From Ruminococcus sp. (GTDB lineage Bacteria > Bacillota_A > Clostridia > Oscillospirales > Acutalibacteraceae): a DNA stretch of 40,933 nt. The stretch is taken from assembly GCA_017481395.1 (NCBI GenBank), contig JAFUPE010000080.1, forward strand, positions 1-40,933. The letters run 5' to 3'. Shown here piece by piece: positions 1 to 7,986 of this stretch. Made by a program: the position numbers and the translations under genes. Within the stretch, counting starts at the first letter, position 1. Every line of letters starts with the position of its first letter. The notes under the pieces were generated by a model, which made no database searches, had not been told where the DNA came from, and saw only the letters and a list, made by a program, of their open reading frames with translations.

Positions 1-527
1 AAACTTTAGCAGAGCTTATGCAGGAAAACCCTGACAATATGGACGAATACATTGAAAAGCTGGTGGACATTCAGCTTGAGATTCACTCCAAAAAGAGTCC
101 TCTCCTTAATAAGCTTAAGGACAAAATGAACCGTAAGATAAGCTCCACCGAGCTTGACGCTACTACAAGATACGAGCTTCACACACGCCTTGAGGGTATG
201 CCCAAGCACAACAAGGTTTGCCATGGCGACCTTAACCCCTCCAACATTATTGTTAAAGAAGACGGCACACCCTACATTATCGACTGGGCACACGCAACCC
301 AGGGTAACGCATCTGCAGATGCCGCCAGAACATACCTTCTTTTCTGCCTTGCAAACCAAGGGGAAATCGGCAAAAAATATCTTAACGCATTCTGCAAAAA
401 GAGCGACACCGCCCTGCAGTACGTTCAGAAGTGGATGCCAATTGTAGCCGCTTCTCAGTCCGTAAAAGGCAACGCCGAGGAACGCGAGTTCCTGCTTTCA
501 TGGGTAAACGTAGTTGACTACGAATAA
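1..527 (+). CDS. Phosphotransferase, APH/choline kinase fold, C-terminal part (5' truncated by window edge)
   Basis: The reading frame is open from the first bases of the window, so the true start lies to the left; an internal ATG is at 18. The visible part carries the kinase catalytic loop HGDLNPSNI followed, about 15 residues later, by IDWAHA, which matches the Brenner motif and metal-binding Asp of the aminoglycoside phosphotransferase/choline kinase superfamily (PF01636). Enzymes of this fold transfer phosphate from ATP to a small hydroxylated substrate. The substrate cannot be told from this fragment, and nothing marks it as an antibiotic-resistance enzyme. The gene is followed by a repeat element and a strong hairpin. 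Family assignment is firm, substrate unknown. Confidence 0.8.
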   Translation, partial: TLAELMQENPDNMDEYIEKLVDIQLEIHSKKSPLLNKLKDKMNRKISSTELDATTRYELHTRLEGMPKHNKVCHGDLNPSNIIVKEDGTPYIIDWAHATQGNASADAARTYLLFCLANQGEIGKKYLNAFCKKSDTALQYVQKWMPIVAASQSVKGNAEEREFLLSWVNVVDYE

Positions 528-528
528 C

Positions 529-628
529 CCGTTAGCCACGAGAGGGCAATTCACTCGTTAACCACGAGAGGGCAATTCGCCTTCGGACAGGTAACATATA
601 ATAATAACCTACCATCAACGGCGGGTTA
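529..628 (+). repeat. Dispersed intergenic repeat, copy A, with an internal 23-bp tandem duplication
   Basis: Two 23-bp units (530-552 and 556-578) differ at one base; each begins CGTTAGCCACGAG or CGTTAACCACGAG. They are followed by a GCCTTCGGACAGG segment and a closing CAACGGCGGG. The same order of motifs recurs at 7433-7505 and 13623-13692, and a short version lies on the minus strand at 28831-28856. It sits just after a stop codon. No coding potential is apparent. Confidence 0.65.
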
Positions 629-654
629 TACTAAATAAACTGAAACAAAGTATC

Positions 655-691
655 AACGCCCGACGGCAAAAGAAAAACCGTCGGGCGTTAT
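655..691. terminator. Bidirectional intrinsic terminator between convergent genes
   Basis: A perfect 12-bp stem, AACGCCCGACGG (655-666) with CCGTCGGGCGTT (678-689), is followed by ATTTTAT on the plus strand and contains a run of A in the loop. It lies between the convergent phosphotransferase gene and the minus-strand dehydrogenase-like gene and can serve both. Confidence 0.8.
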
Positions 692-700
692 TTTATACAC

Positions 701-1621
701 TTACTTATTTATAACGTTATTTATTTCATTACCACTTAGTAAATTCTCCAGATTTTTGCTGATGTGTGCATCAAGCCTTACCTTAACTTCCTTTGAAATC
801 GCCGCTACGCCGGGCAACACCACAACATTTCTAAGCCTTCTGAAAGGGTTTGTAAAAGGATTAGGACAAAGCTCAAACATATCAAGTACAGCACCCGAAA
901 TCTGCTTTCTTTTAAGGGCGTTATAAAAATCCTTTTCATTAAAAACAGCTTTTCTGCCTACGTTTATGACTACGGCACTACTTTTCATTTTACTGAAAAA
1001 GCTACTGTCAAGCATACCTGCGGTTTCCTCGTTATGAGGCAGTGTAGATATTATGTAATCATATTTATCTAAAACAGATTTAAGCTCGTTAAGGTTTCGA
1101 AAGATTTTTCTATACTGAGGCTTGTCCTCGCAGTAAGGGTCGTAGCCGTCAACAGCCCCATCAAAGCCCGAAAGCCTTTTAGCAACCTCGGTACCTATAT
1201 TACCTGCTCCCATTATAAGCACGTTTTTTTCGCTGAGCTCTGTTATAAGCGAATAACCGCGGGTGAATTTAATATGGCGGTTATTCGGATTTTTTCGCAG
1301 TTTTTTAGCCATCAATAGCATTCCGAACACAACGGTTTCTGCAATAGGAGCACCATAAACGTTGCCCGCATTGGCAACTGCAACGCCTTTTTCTTTGTAA
1401 GCCTCAAGAGGTACGCCGTCAAAGCCTGCACTTGTAAGCTGAAAAAGCTTAAGGTTAGGAAGCTTAAGCTTCTGTGTCTCAATGGCCAAGGCACGCGTGC
1501 CTGCTACCGCCACAACGTCGCAGTTACCGTCAAAGCTTTTAAGCTCTGATGGCTTAATCCTTCTCAGCTCTGCATCTGTATTTTTAAAGGATAAATCTCT
1601 GTCGGTTAATATCAGCTTCAT
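701..1621 (-). CDS. Atypical D-isomer-specific 2-hydroxyacid dehydrogenase-like protein
   Basis: The 306-residue protein has the architecture of NAD(P)-dependent 2-hydroxyacid dehydrogenases: a split substrate domain around a Rossmann fold with GAGNIG at 138-143 and an acidic residue about 20 residues on. The usual substrate-binding Arg is present (R223, in NVGRKAV). However, the position of the catalytic Glu (29 residues after that Arg) is C252, in the segment LDMFELCP, and the catalytic His of the TPH motif is G271, in VVLPGVAA. The R/E/H set is therefore R/C/G. It may catalyse a different reaction, bind nucleotide without catalysis, or be decaying. It probably has its own promoter at 1650-1678 although three minus-strand genes lie upstream. 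Confidence 0.75.
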   Translation of the reverse strand: MKLILTDRDLSFKNTDAELRRIKPSELKSFDGNCDVVAVAGTRALAIETQKLKLPNLKLFQLTSAGFDGVPLEAYKEKGVAVANAGNVYGAPIAETVVFGMLLMAKKLRKNPNNRHIKFTRGYSLITELSEKNVLIMGAGNIGTEVAKRLSGFDGAVDGYDPYCEDKPQYRKIFRNLNELKSVLDKYDYIISTLPHNEETAGMLDSSFFSKMKSSAVVINVGRKAVFNEKDFYNALKRKQISGAVLDMFELCPNPFTNPFRRLRNVVVLPGVAAISKEVKVRLDAHISKNLENLLSGNEINNVINK

Positions 1622-1649
1622 ATTATCCCCCCAAAAAAGCTATAACAAT

Positions 1650-1678
1650 ATTTTATCATAGCAGTTATGACTATGCAA
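1650..1678 (-). promoter_or_regulatory. Promoter of the dehydrogenase-like gene with a palindrome in the spacer
   Basis: On the minus strand, TTGCAT (678-673 of 1600s) and TAAAAT (1655-1650) are separated by 17 bases. The spacer contains the perfect inverted repeat TCATA-N5-TATGA at 1656-1670, which would suit a dimeric regulator. The operator role is inference. Confidence 0.5.
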
Positions 1679-1689
1679 GACAAAACACA

Positions 1690-2178
1690 TCATTCATTAA
1701 GCTTAAGCTTTATATCACAGCCGACAATTTCTATTTCCTTTATAGTTCCCTTTTGGTCTGTGTATACTTTATAGCAACCGCTGTCGCTCTTTGCCGTAGC
1801 TACAAAAACCAAGTCTTCATAAGGCTCAAGCACAGGCTTTTGAGACATCGCGTTATCAAGGGTATTTTTGATGCTTTGGGCGAAAGAAGAAGGCGGCAGA
1901 TAATCGCTTTCGGTTACAGCGTTAAGTCCTCGGTAGCTGACCGTAAAATTATCTTTGAAGCTAAAACTAAGTCCGTAAAGCTCATCCGGAGTAGAAATGT
2001 CAAGGTACATTTCGCCTCCATCAGCATAAATAAGAAGCCCCTCAAGCTTCATGTCACCCATTGTAGCGGCAAAAGGACTGTCAATATGCATTTGAATGTT
2101 TTCGGGAGCTTTCAACGAGCAACCGGAAAACATAAAAACAAAAAGGAATATCAACATACACATTGTCGGTTTTTTCAT
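1690..2178 (-). CDS. Predicted lipoprotein of unknown function
   Basis: The 162-residue protein has a lipoprotein signal peptide: a short basic start, a hydrophobic stretch and the lipobox FSGC, with Cys20 as the likely lipidated residue. It would be anchored on the outer face of the membrane. The body, with segments such as MKLEGLLIYADGGEMYLDI and SLSFSFKD-like beta strands, faintly recalls LolA/LppX-type lipid-binding folds, but that is only an impression. The ATG follows a GAGGTGG ribosome binding site. It begins 23 bases after the NAD(P)HX dehydratase stop, so it is probably co-transcribed with that gene. Confidence 0.7.
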   Translation of the reverse strand: MKKPTMCMLIFLFVFMFSGCSLKAPENIQMHIDSPFAATMGDMKLEGLLIYADGGEMYLDISTPDELYGLSFSFKDNFTVSYRGLNAVTESDYLPPSSFAQSIKNTLDNAMSQKPVLEPYEDLVFVATAKSDSGCYKVYTDQKGTIKEIEIVGCDIKLKLNE

Positions 2179-2201
2179 AAAACCACCTCAAAAACAGTAC
2201 A

Positions 2202-3041
2202 TTAACATTCCTTGAATACACTTGGCAAATATTCTATTATATCTGATGCTATAACACATCTGTGGGTTAATTCCTTTTCGGCAAAGTCGCCGCCTAAGCC
2301 ATGAATGAAAGCTCCCATAACAGCAGCTCTAAAAGGCTGTGCACCCTGACTGAGCAAAGCCGTAATAATACCCGACAGCACATCTCCCGAGCCTGCAGTC
2401 GCCAAAGCACAGGAGCCTGTGGGGTTTATCATAACCTCGCCTGTTTCACTTGCTATAATGGTGTTTTTACCCTTTAGCAAAAGTGTAACTCCGTACTCCT
2501 TAGCAAATTCAGCCGCAACCTTCTCACGATTACTTTTTATGTACTGAGAGGTAAAGCCTGTAAGCCGAGCCATTTCGCCCTCATGAGGAGTAAGCACCAC
2601 AGGGCAGGATTTTTTCTTTAATACATCTATATGCGAAGAAAGCACATTTATACCGTCGGCATCTATTAAAAGAGGCTTGGTGTTCTCACGCAAAAGCTGA
2701 AGCAGTATATCTTCCGTAGTTTTGCTCTGCCCCATACCGCATCCTATTAAAACCGCCGAGTTCCTGCTAAGATTTGCTTTATCCAGTGTGTGTTCGGCCT
2801 CATTGTAAACAGAAAAAACCGCTTCGGGCAAAGAGGACGCACAAATCGGATAAATACTTTCGGGCACAACAAGGCGGACAATTCCCACGCCGCTTCTGAG
2901 TGCAGCTTTTGCACAAAGCACAGCCGCACCTGCCATACCGTAAGAGCCTGCAAAAATGGTAGCACAGCCTTTGGTGTACTTATTGGCATCCGCTGAAATA
3001 CAGGGCAAATTAGCCTTTACAAAGCTTATATCCGTAATCAT
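2202..3041 (-). CDS. nnrD: ADP-dependent (S)-NAD(P)H-hydrate dehydratase
   Basis: This 279-residue protein repairs hydrated NAD(P)H (NADHX, NADPHX), using ADP or ATP to remove the water and restore NAD(P)H in the cytoplasm. It has the ribokinase-like YjeF C-terminal domain: an Ala/Gly-rich nucleotide region near 30-60, TPHEGE at 151-156, and the catalytic GSGD at 217-220. The N-terminal epimerase domain (NnrE) found fused in many bacteria is absent, so epimerisation must be done elsewhere. Its ATG overlaps the stop of the upstream membrane-protein gene in an ATGA arrangement, indicating translational coupling. Confidence 0.92.
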   Translation of the reverse strand: MITDISFVKANLPCISADANKYTKGCATIFAGSYGMAGAAVLCAKAALRSGVGIVRLVVPESIYPICASSLPEAVFSVYNEAEHTLDKANLSRNSAVLIGCGMGQSKTTEDILLQLLRENTKPLLIDADGINVLSSHIDVLKKKSCPVVLTPHEGEMARLTGFTSQYIKSNREKVAAEFAKEYGVTLLLKGKNTIIASETGEVMINPTGSCALATAGSGDVLSGIITALLSQGAQPFRAAVMGAFIHGLGGDFAEKELTHRCVIASDIIEYLPSVFKEC

Positions 3042-3595
3042 TTTCTGCCGTAGAAAAGCTTAAGTGCGATTTCACGCTTAAGGTAAGGACGCATTCCCTC
3101 AAGGATTTTTTCGTTAGGAACAAAAAGCAAAAGACAAAGTCCTTTTTCGGCAAGTCTGAACTCTGCAAAGTAAACCTCGTTAACATCATGACCGCCTGTA
3201 AAGTCAAACTTCTTGGCATATCTTTGGTTTGGAATATCCTCGTCAGTAACCTTTGCAAGCTTTTCGATATTTTTGATTTCCACCTTAAGCTTTCTCTTAC
3301 GGCTTGCTTTTGCGGTAACCTTTGCCACAATAAAGTCACTGCCGTAAACAGAATAGTCGTAATCTACTTTAAGAATTCTCGGAACAGTCGCCCACAACAC
3401 AAAGGCACCGAACATCGCAAGCACAAGTGCAAATAATGGATAAAAGTAATCATAATTACCCAGTGATGCGGCTGTGTAAAAAAGCATCATTAAAAATACA
3501 ATAGGCAAAAGAAAAGCCAATACAATTAAAAGACACAGCACAACGTGCTTTGTGCCCTTCTTAACCTTTACGACCTGTTCGCAGAAACCTTCCAC
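3038..3595 (-). CDS. Small membrane protein, possibly DUF6106-like
   Basis: From the chosen GTG start the protein has 185 residues. It has a short cytoplasmic head (MEGFCEQVVKVKKG), two hydrophobic helices around residues 18-75, and a soluble C-terminal part with basic segments such as ASRKRKLKVEIK. The pattern recalls uncharacterised clostridial membrane proteins (I think DUF6106), but I am not certain of the family number. A GTG three codons earlier (3604) lies inside the likely GGAGTG ribosome binding site, so the start at 3595 is preferred. The stop overlaps the nnrD start. No function can be assigned. Confidence 0.65.
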   Translation of the reverse strand: MEGFCEQVVKVKKGTKHVVLCLLIVLAFLLPIVFLMMLFYTAASLGNYDYFYPLFALVLAMFGAFVLWATVPRILKVDYDYSVYGSDFIVAKVTAKASRKRKLKVEIKNIEKLAKVTDEDIPNQRYAKKFDFTGGHDVNEVYFAEFRLAEKGLCLLLFVPNEKILEGMRPYLKREIALKLFYGRK

Positions 3596-3627
3596 AAAAA
3601 TCACTCCGTTTCAAAAAATACAAGTAT

Positions 3628-3656
3628 AATATAACATAATAAAATATTTTTTTCAA
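3628..3656 (-). promoter_or_regulatory. Promoter for the membrane protein-nnrD-lipoprotein genes
   Basis: On the minus strand TTGAAA (3656-3651) and TATATT (3633-3628) are 17 bases apart, about 35 bases before the GTG start. It is divergent from the pheST promoter region. Confidence 0.55.
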
Positions 3657-3663
3657 TAACCTC

Positions 3664-3692
3664 TTGCCAAAACTTTAATATAATGTTAAGAT
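3664..3692 (+). promoter_or_regulatory. Probable promoter of the pheST T-box transcript
   Basis: TTGCCA (3664-3669) and TAAGAT (3687-3692) are 17 bases apart. A better-looking TATAAT at 3679-3684 lacks a well-spaced -35 element, so the exact -10 is uncertain. Confidence 0.45.
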
Positions 3693-3699
3693 AACAAAG

Positions 3700-3972
3700 T
3701 AACACTGTGACGAAGGAAGTAGCAGCTTTAAAAATCTCTGCAAAGAGAGCACTGTCCGCGGCTGAAAGACAGTGCCCGAGATAAAGCGGTGAAGTTCCCT
3801 TCTGAGTGGCAGGGCTGAACAAAAGCAAGGCTTAAAAGTAGGCTCTGACGGTGGGCACCGATATATGCCAAAGGAGTGTTTGCTTCGGATAGAAAGCAAG
3901 AATCAGGGTGGTACCGCGGATTTTTATTCGTCCCTGCGATTATTTCGCAGTGGGCGATTTTTTATTTTTACG
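3700..3972 (+). ncRNA. T-box leader controlling pheST
   Basis: The conserved T-box sequence AGGGTGGTACCGCG is at 3905-3918, in the antiterminator. It is followed by an intrinsic terminator, CCCTGCGA with TTCGCAGTGGG (about 3933-3956), and a T-rich tract. Upstream are the stem I features: GACGAAGGAAGTAG near 3708, AGAGAGC near 3745, and a specifier region with GTGAAGTTCCCTTCTGAG. The TTC at 3795-3797 is a fitting Phe specifier codon, agreeing with the downstream genes; a second TTC at 3800-3802 makes the exact position uncertain. Uncharged tRNA-Phe would bind and stabilise the antiterminator, raising pheST expression. Confidence 0.93.
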
Positions 3973-3997
3973 AAATTACAATACGGAGGTTTAAGAG

Positions 3998-5050
3998 ATG
4001 AACGAGAAAATCATTGCTTTGCAAAAAGAAATCAATGAAAAACTTATATCTGTGACGGATTTAGCCGAGCTTGATGCAATACGTATTGCCTATTTAGGCA
4101 AAAAGGGCAGCATCACCGCCCTTTTAAAGGGAATGAAAGACTTAAGCGTAGAAGAGAAAAAGACATTCGGTGCAGAGGTCAATACATTTAAGGAAATAGT
4201 AACTGCACAGCTTGAAGCTAAACTTAGGCAGCTTAAAGAAAAGGAAATTGCCGCTGAAATCGGTGCAATGCCTGTTATCGACGTTACAACTCCCGCAAAT
4301 TCTGAGCGTGGGTCTTATCACCCCATTACACTTGTTCAGCGTCAGTGCGAGGCTATTTTTAAATCTATGGGATTTACTGTTGAGGACTACCCTGAGGTAG
4401 TTACCGACTACGAGTGCTTCGAAGCACTTAACATTCCCAAGCACCACCCTGCCCGCGATATGCAGGACACATATTACCTTGATAACGGTCAGCTTTTAAA
4501 AACTCATACCTCTGCCGCACAGAATGCTATTCTTAAAAAATACGGCAAACGGCTTATGGAGTCAGGAGTTCCCATTAAGGCTATCTTCCCCGGCCGTTGC
4601 TTTAGAAACGAAGCAACCGACGCCTGTCACGAAAACACCTTCTTCCAGATGGAGGGTATTATGGTTGACAAGGCAATTAATATTTCAAACCTTATTTACT
4701 TTATGAAAACTATGCTTTCGGAGGTTTTCCAGAAGGACATCAAGGTAAGACTTCGCCCCGGCTTCTTCCCCTTTGTTGAGCCCGGATTTGAGCTTGATAT
4801 AAGCTGTCTTATCTGCGGTGGCGAGGGTTGCCCCTCCTGTAAGCACTCAGGTTGGTTGGAGCTTTGCCCCTGCGGTATGATTCATCCCAACGTGCTTAAG
4901 GAAGGCGGCATCGACCCCGACGAGTATATCGGCTTTGCTTTCGGCTTAGGTCTTACACGACTTGCTATGATGAAGTACGGCGTTAAGGATATCCGTAACC
5001 TTAACAGCGGCAGCCTTAAGGCATTAAGTCAGTTTACAGACGACGAATAA
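3998..5050 (+). CDS. pheS: Phenylalanine--tRNA ligase alpha subunit
   Basis: PheS is the catalytic class II subunit of the alpha2-beta2 enzyme that charges tRNA-Phe in the cytoplasm. The 350-residue length is normal. An N-terminal coiled coil (about 1-90) comes first, then motif 2 (FRNEATDACHENTFFQMEG) and motif 3 (GFAFGLGLTRLAMM). A cysteine-rich segment with CLICGGEGCPSC and LCPCGMIHP near the C-terminus is usual for bacterial PheS. The ATG follows an ACGGAGG ribosome binding site. It lies directly after the T-box and 14 bases before pheT. Confidence 0.98.
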   Translation: MNEKIIALQKEINEKLISVTDLAELDAIRIAYLGKKGSITALLKGMKDLSVEEKKTFGAEVNTFKEIVTAQLEAKLRQLKEKEIAAEIGAMPVIDVTTPANSERGSYHPITLVQRQCEAIFKSMGFTVEDYPEVVTDYECFEALNIPKHHPARDMQDTYYLDNGQLLKTHTSAAQNAILKKYGKRLMESGVPIKAIFPGRCFRNEATDACHENTFFQMEGIMVDKAINISNLIYFMKTMLSEVFQKDIKVRLRPGFFPFVEPGFELDISCLICGGEGCPSCKHSGWLELCPCGMIHPNVLKEGGIDPDEYIGFAFGLGLTRLAMMKYGVKDIRNLNSGSLKALSQFTDDE

Positions 5051-5064
5051 GGAGGGTTCAGAAT

Positions 5065-7431
5065 ATGTTTTTATCTATGAATTGGATTCAGGACTTTGTA
5101 GATTTATCTGGTCTTGATAAACTTGAACTTATACACAAGCTTTCTCTTTCTACTGCTGAGGTAGAAAACGAGATTTTCTTCAAGGGTGCTGATATCTCAG
5201 GCGTTGTAGTTGCTGAGATTAAATCTGTTGAAAACCACCCCGATTCAAAGAAGCTTCACCTTTTAAAGGTAGATGCAGGCGACGGCAAGCTTACCGATGT
5301 TGTTTGCGGTGCACCCAACGTAAGAGTCGGCATGAAAACCGCTTTTGCAAAAGTCGGTGCAAAATTAGGTGAAATCGAAATTGCACCCAGACCCTTAGCA
5401 GGCTTTGAGTCCTTTGGTATGTGCTGCTCTGAGGCTGAAATCGGTATTTCCGACGACCACTCAGGCATTATGGATATACTTGAGGATGTAGCAGTAGGTA
5501 CAGACATCAAAGACGTTTACGAGATTGAGGATATTATCTTCGAGATTGACAATAAGTCCTTAACAAACCGACCTGATTTGTGGAGTCACTACGGCTTCGC
5601 GAGGGAGTTTGCCGCACTTGCAGGCAGAGAGCTTAAGCCCTTAGAGGTTGAGGATCTGACAGCTTACGATAATCTTAAGAAGATTGACATGAAAATTGAG
5701 GATAAGCTTTGTCAGCGTTACAGCTGTATGCAGGTTGAAAATATCAGCAGAAGTGTAAGCCCCGTTAATATGCGAATCCGTCTTTTCTACTGCGGAATGA
5801 GGGGCATCAACTTCCTTGCTGACCTTACAAACTACCTTATGCTCGAGGTTGGTCAGCCTATGCACGCATTTGACTCCAGAAAGGTAGAAAAAATCCGTAT
5901 CAAACGTTTTGATACTCCCTTTACTTTCCAGACTCTTGACGGTGTAGAGCGTAACATTGACGAAAATACACTTATGATTTGCAACAGTGATACTCCTGTT
6001 GCAATTGCAGGTATTATGGGCGGTCTGGACTCTGAAATTGTAGAGGACACCACAACCCTTACCCTTGAGTCTGCAACCTTCGATGCTGTTTCTATCCGTA
6101 AGTCTACCGTAAGACTTGCTCACAGAACCGATGCATCCATCCGCTACGAAAAATGCCTTGACCCCGAGATGACAACCCTTGCAATTGCAAGATTTATTAA
6201 TCTGTTAAAGAAATATGATAACGGTGCAGAGGTTGTGTCGGCTCTTACCGACGAGTATGCTTACAAGTACGACACAGTAAAGCTTGACTTTGACAAAAAT
6301 TTCGTAAATCGCTACACAGGCATCGAAATTTCAAACGAGGCTATCGTTAAGACACTTACCGATTTAGGCTTTAAGGTAACCCTTGAAAACGACAACTTCT
6401 CTGTAGTTGTACCTTCATGGCGTGCTACCAAAGACGTTACCATTAAAGCTGACATCATTGAGGAAATCACCCGTATTTACGGCTATGACAACTTTGATAT
6501 CAACACTACACTTTCTCCCCTTTATCCTGTAAGAGCCGAGGTTTTAAAAAGCAACGAAAACAGGCTTAAAGATTTACTGGTTAAGAAGTATAATCTGCAC
6601 GAGCTTCACTCTTACATCTGGGCTTACACTGACGAGCTCAAAGCTTTAGGCATTGAGGTTGAAGATAACGTTAAGCTTTTAAACGCCACCAACCCCAATA
6701 TAGAGACTATCCGCACCTCGATTATTCCTACTCAGCTTTGTCAGGTTAAAGTAAACACAGGCTACGGTGCTGACTTCGGTATTTTTGAAATTGGCAAGGT
6801 TATTAAGGGCTTAAAAGAAGACGGACTCTGCAACGAAAAAAAGGTTCTTACCATTACCCTTTACAGCAAGACCAAGGATATTAAGACACTTTATCTTGAA
6901 TTAAGAGATATGCTTTCTGTCGCTGCTTCTGATATTAAGCATATGGACGTTTCATTCAAAGCCGCCGAAACAAACAAAGCGTATATCCATCCTGTTAACT
7001 ACAACGAAATTTTAGTCGGAGGCAAAACAGTTGGTGCAATGGGTATTGTGCATCCCTCTGTTGGCAAGAAGATAGATAAGAAAGCAAACGTTGTTTTTGC
7101 TGAAATCGATATGAATGCTTTCACCGAAGCAGAGGTAGGCACCATAGTTTACGACGAGCCTTCCAAGTTCCCTGCAATGACCTACGACATCAGTGTAGAG
7201 GTTCCTCAGGGCGTGCTTTTTGAAAGCCTTAAAAACTGTTGGCAGGAAGATGGTACTGCTCTGCTCAAGTCTACAAAAATTGTTGATACCTACGACACCG
7301 ACACTGTTCACAGTATAACAATAAGATTTGAGTTTTCATCAAATGAACGCACTCTTTCCAGCACTGAAATTCAGGAGATTATGGATAAGGTTATTGCAAA
7401 CCTTAATGCAATCGGCGTAAACCTCCGCTAA
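5065..7431 (+). CDS. pheT: Phenylalanine--tRNA ligase beta subunit
   Basis: The 788-residue protein is the beta subunit that completes the PheRS heterotetramer and contains the editing site. The order seen is an N-terminal tRNA-binding OB domain with HPDSKKLHLLKVDAG, the B3/B4 editing region (about 210-380), a B5 domain, the catalytically inactive class II-like core with GIFEIGKV-like strands, and a C-terminal anticodon-binding FDX-ACB domain that includes FPAMTYDISV. It begins 14 bases after pheS with a strong AGGAGG site and ends at a repeat-embedded terminator. Confidence 0.98.
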   Translation: MFLSMNWIQDFVDLSGLDKLELIHKLSLSTAEVENEIFFKGADISGVVVAEIKSVENHPDSKKLHLLKVDAGDGKLTDVVCGAPNVRVGMKTAFAKVGAKLGEIEIAPRPLAGFESFGMCCSEAEIGISDDHSGIMDILEDVAVGTDIKDVYEIEDIIFEIDNKSLTNRPDLWSHYGFAREFAALAGRELKPLEVEDLTAYDNLKKIDMKIEDKLCQRYSCMQVENISRSVSPVNMRIRLFYCGMRGINFLADLTNYLMLEVGQPMHAFDSRKVEKIRIKRFDTPFTFQTLDGVERNIDENTLMICNSDTPVAIAGIMGGLDSEIVEDTTTLTLESATFDAVSIRKSTVRLAHRTDASIRYEKCLDPEMTTLAIARFINLLKKYDNGAEVVSALTDEYAYKYDTVKLDFDKNFVNRYTGIEISNEAIVKTLTDLGFKVTLENDNFSVVVPSWRATKDVTIKADIIEEITRIYGYDNFDINTTLSPLYPVRAEVLKSNENRLKDLLVKKYNLHELHSYIWAYTDELKALGIEVEDNVKLLNATNPNIETIRTSIIPTQLCQVKVNTGYGADFGIFEIGKVIKGLKEDGLCNEKKVLTITLYSKTKDIKTLYLELRDMLSVAASDIKHMDVSFKAAETNKAYIHPVNYNEILVGGKTVGAMGIVHPSVGKKIDKKANVVFAEIDMNAFTEAEVGTIVYDEPSKFPAMTYDISVEVPQGVLFESLKNCWQEDGTALLKSTKIVDTYDTDTVHSITIRFEFSSNERTLSSTEIQEIMDKVIANLNAIGVNLR

Positions 7432-7432
7432 C

Positions 7433-7505
7433 CGTTTGCCACGGTGGGCATTTCCGCCTACGGATAAATTTATTTAACCCCGTCGTTTCATTAACGGCGG
7501 GGTTT
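7433..7505 (+). repeat. Dispersed intergenic repeat, copy B
   Basis: It begins CGTTTGCCACGG, continues GGGCATTTCCGCCTACGGATA, and closes with TTAACGGCGGGG, matching copies A and C in motif order. In this copy the right half forms the pheT terminator. It starts one base after the pheT stop codon. Confidence 0.6.
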
Positions 7506-7509
7506 TTGT
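7476..7509 (+). terminator. Intrinsic terminator of the pheST operon
   Basis: AACCCCGTCG (7476-7485) pairs with CGGCGGGGTT (7495-7504), with one G-T pair, followed by TTTTTG. Confidence 0.85.
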
Positions 7510-7516
7510 TTGCTTT

Positions 7517-7627
7517 TATCAATCGTAGCGAAGCGACCCTTAACTTTTTCCGCAGGAAAATATATCACATTGAAGGCAATATATCACTAAATATCCAAGT
7601 GCATATTTTGCACTTAGATATTTATTC
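7517..7627. repeat. Composite palindromic intergenic element
   Basis: Three inverted repeats follow one another. The first is a short one around TCGTAGCGAAGCGA (7523-7536). The second is TTTTCC-GCA-GGAAAA (7546-7560). The third is a large hairpin pairing AAATATC and AAGTGCA (7589-7603) with TGCACTT and GATATTT (7609-7623), with one mismatch. The motif ATATATCAC occurs twice between them. There is no coding potential. The structure resembles short non-autonomous repeats common between genes in gut Clostridia. Confidence 0.6.
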
Positions 7628-7637
7628 ACAAGGGGTA

Positions 7638-7666
7638 TTGAAAAATTCTGAAAAGTATTGTATAAT
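7638..7666 (+). promoter_or_regulatory. Strong sigma-A-type promoter of ireB
   Basis: TTGAAA (7638-7643) and a perfect TATAAT (7661-7666) are 17 bases apart, about 60 bases before the ireB start. Confidence 0.8.
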
Positions 7667-7727
7667 ATTTCTATATTGTAGATTTCTACAGAGATTTATC
7701 CTAAATTTAGCTTCGGAGGTGTTTCGG

Positions 7728-7973
7728 ATGTTGGATAAAACCATGGTATTTTCTTTAGGCGGTGACAGGGATGTTGAAATGAAACGTGCCCTGATGATAG
7801 TTTATGACGCATTGCGTAAAAAAGGCTACAATCCTATTAATCAGATTGTGGGCTACATTCTTTCTGAAGACCCTACCTACATCACCACCTACAACAATGC
7901 CCGAAATATCATTTCTAAAATTGACAGAGACGACCTTTTAGAGGCGTTGGTTAAATCTTATCTAAAAAACTGA
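7728..7973 (+). CDS. ireB: IreB family regulatory phosphoprotein (UPF0297/DUF965)
   Basis: The 81-residue protein begins MLDKTMVFSL and contains YDALRKKGYNPINQIVGYIL and the SEDPTYITTYNNAR signature, which together identify the IreB family. In Enterococcus faecalis IreB is a dimeric substrate of the PASTA-domain Ser/Thr kinase IreK and acts against cephalosporin resistance; phosphorylation is on N-terminal threonines. Here T5 is the obvious candidate. The reading frame is open further upstream (from 7506), but the ATG at 7728 has a GGAGGT site 9 bases before it, matches the family N-terminus, and lies downstream of the promoter. Confidence 0.93.
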   Translation: MLDKTMVFSLGGDRDVEMKRALMIVYDALRKKGYNPINQIVGYILSEDPTYITTYNNARNIISKIDRDDLLEALVKSYLKN

Positions 7974-7986
7974 CGGAGGTATTATT

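Noticed and set aside
1..527. Aminoglycoside resistance gene
   Set aside because: Only the general kinase motifs are visible, and the same fold serves many metabolic substrates. There is no mobile-element context.
3664..3684. TTGCCA/TATAAT as the pheST promoter
   Set aside because: The spacing is nine bases, too short for sigma-A. The alternative TAAGAT at 17 bases was preferred.
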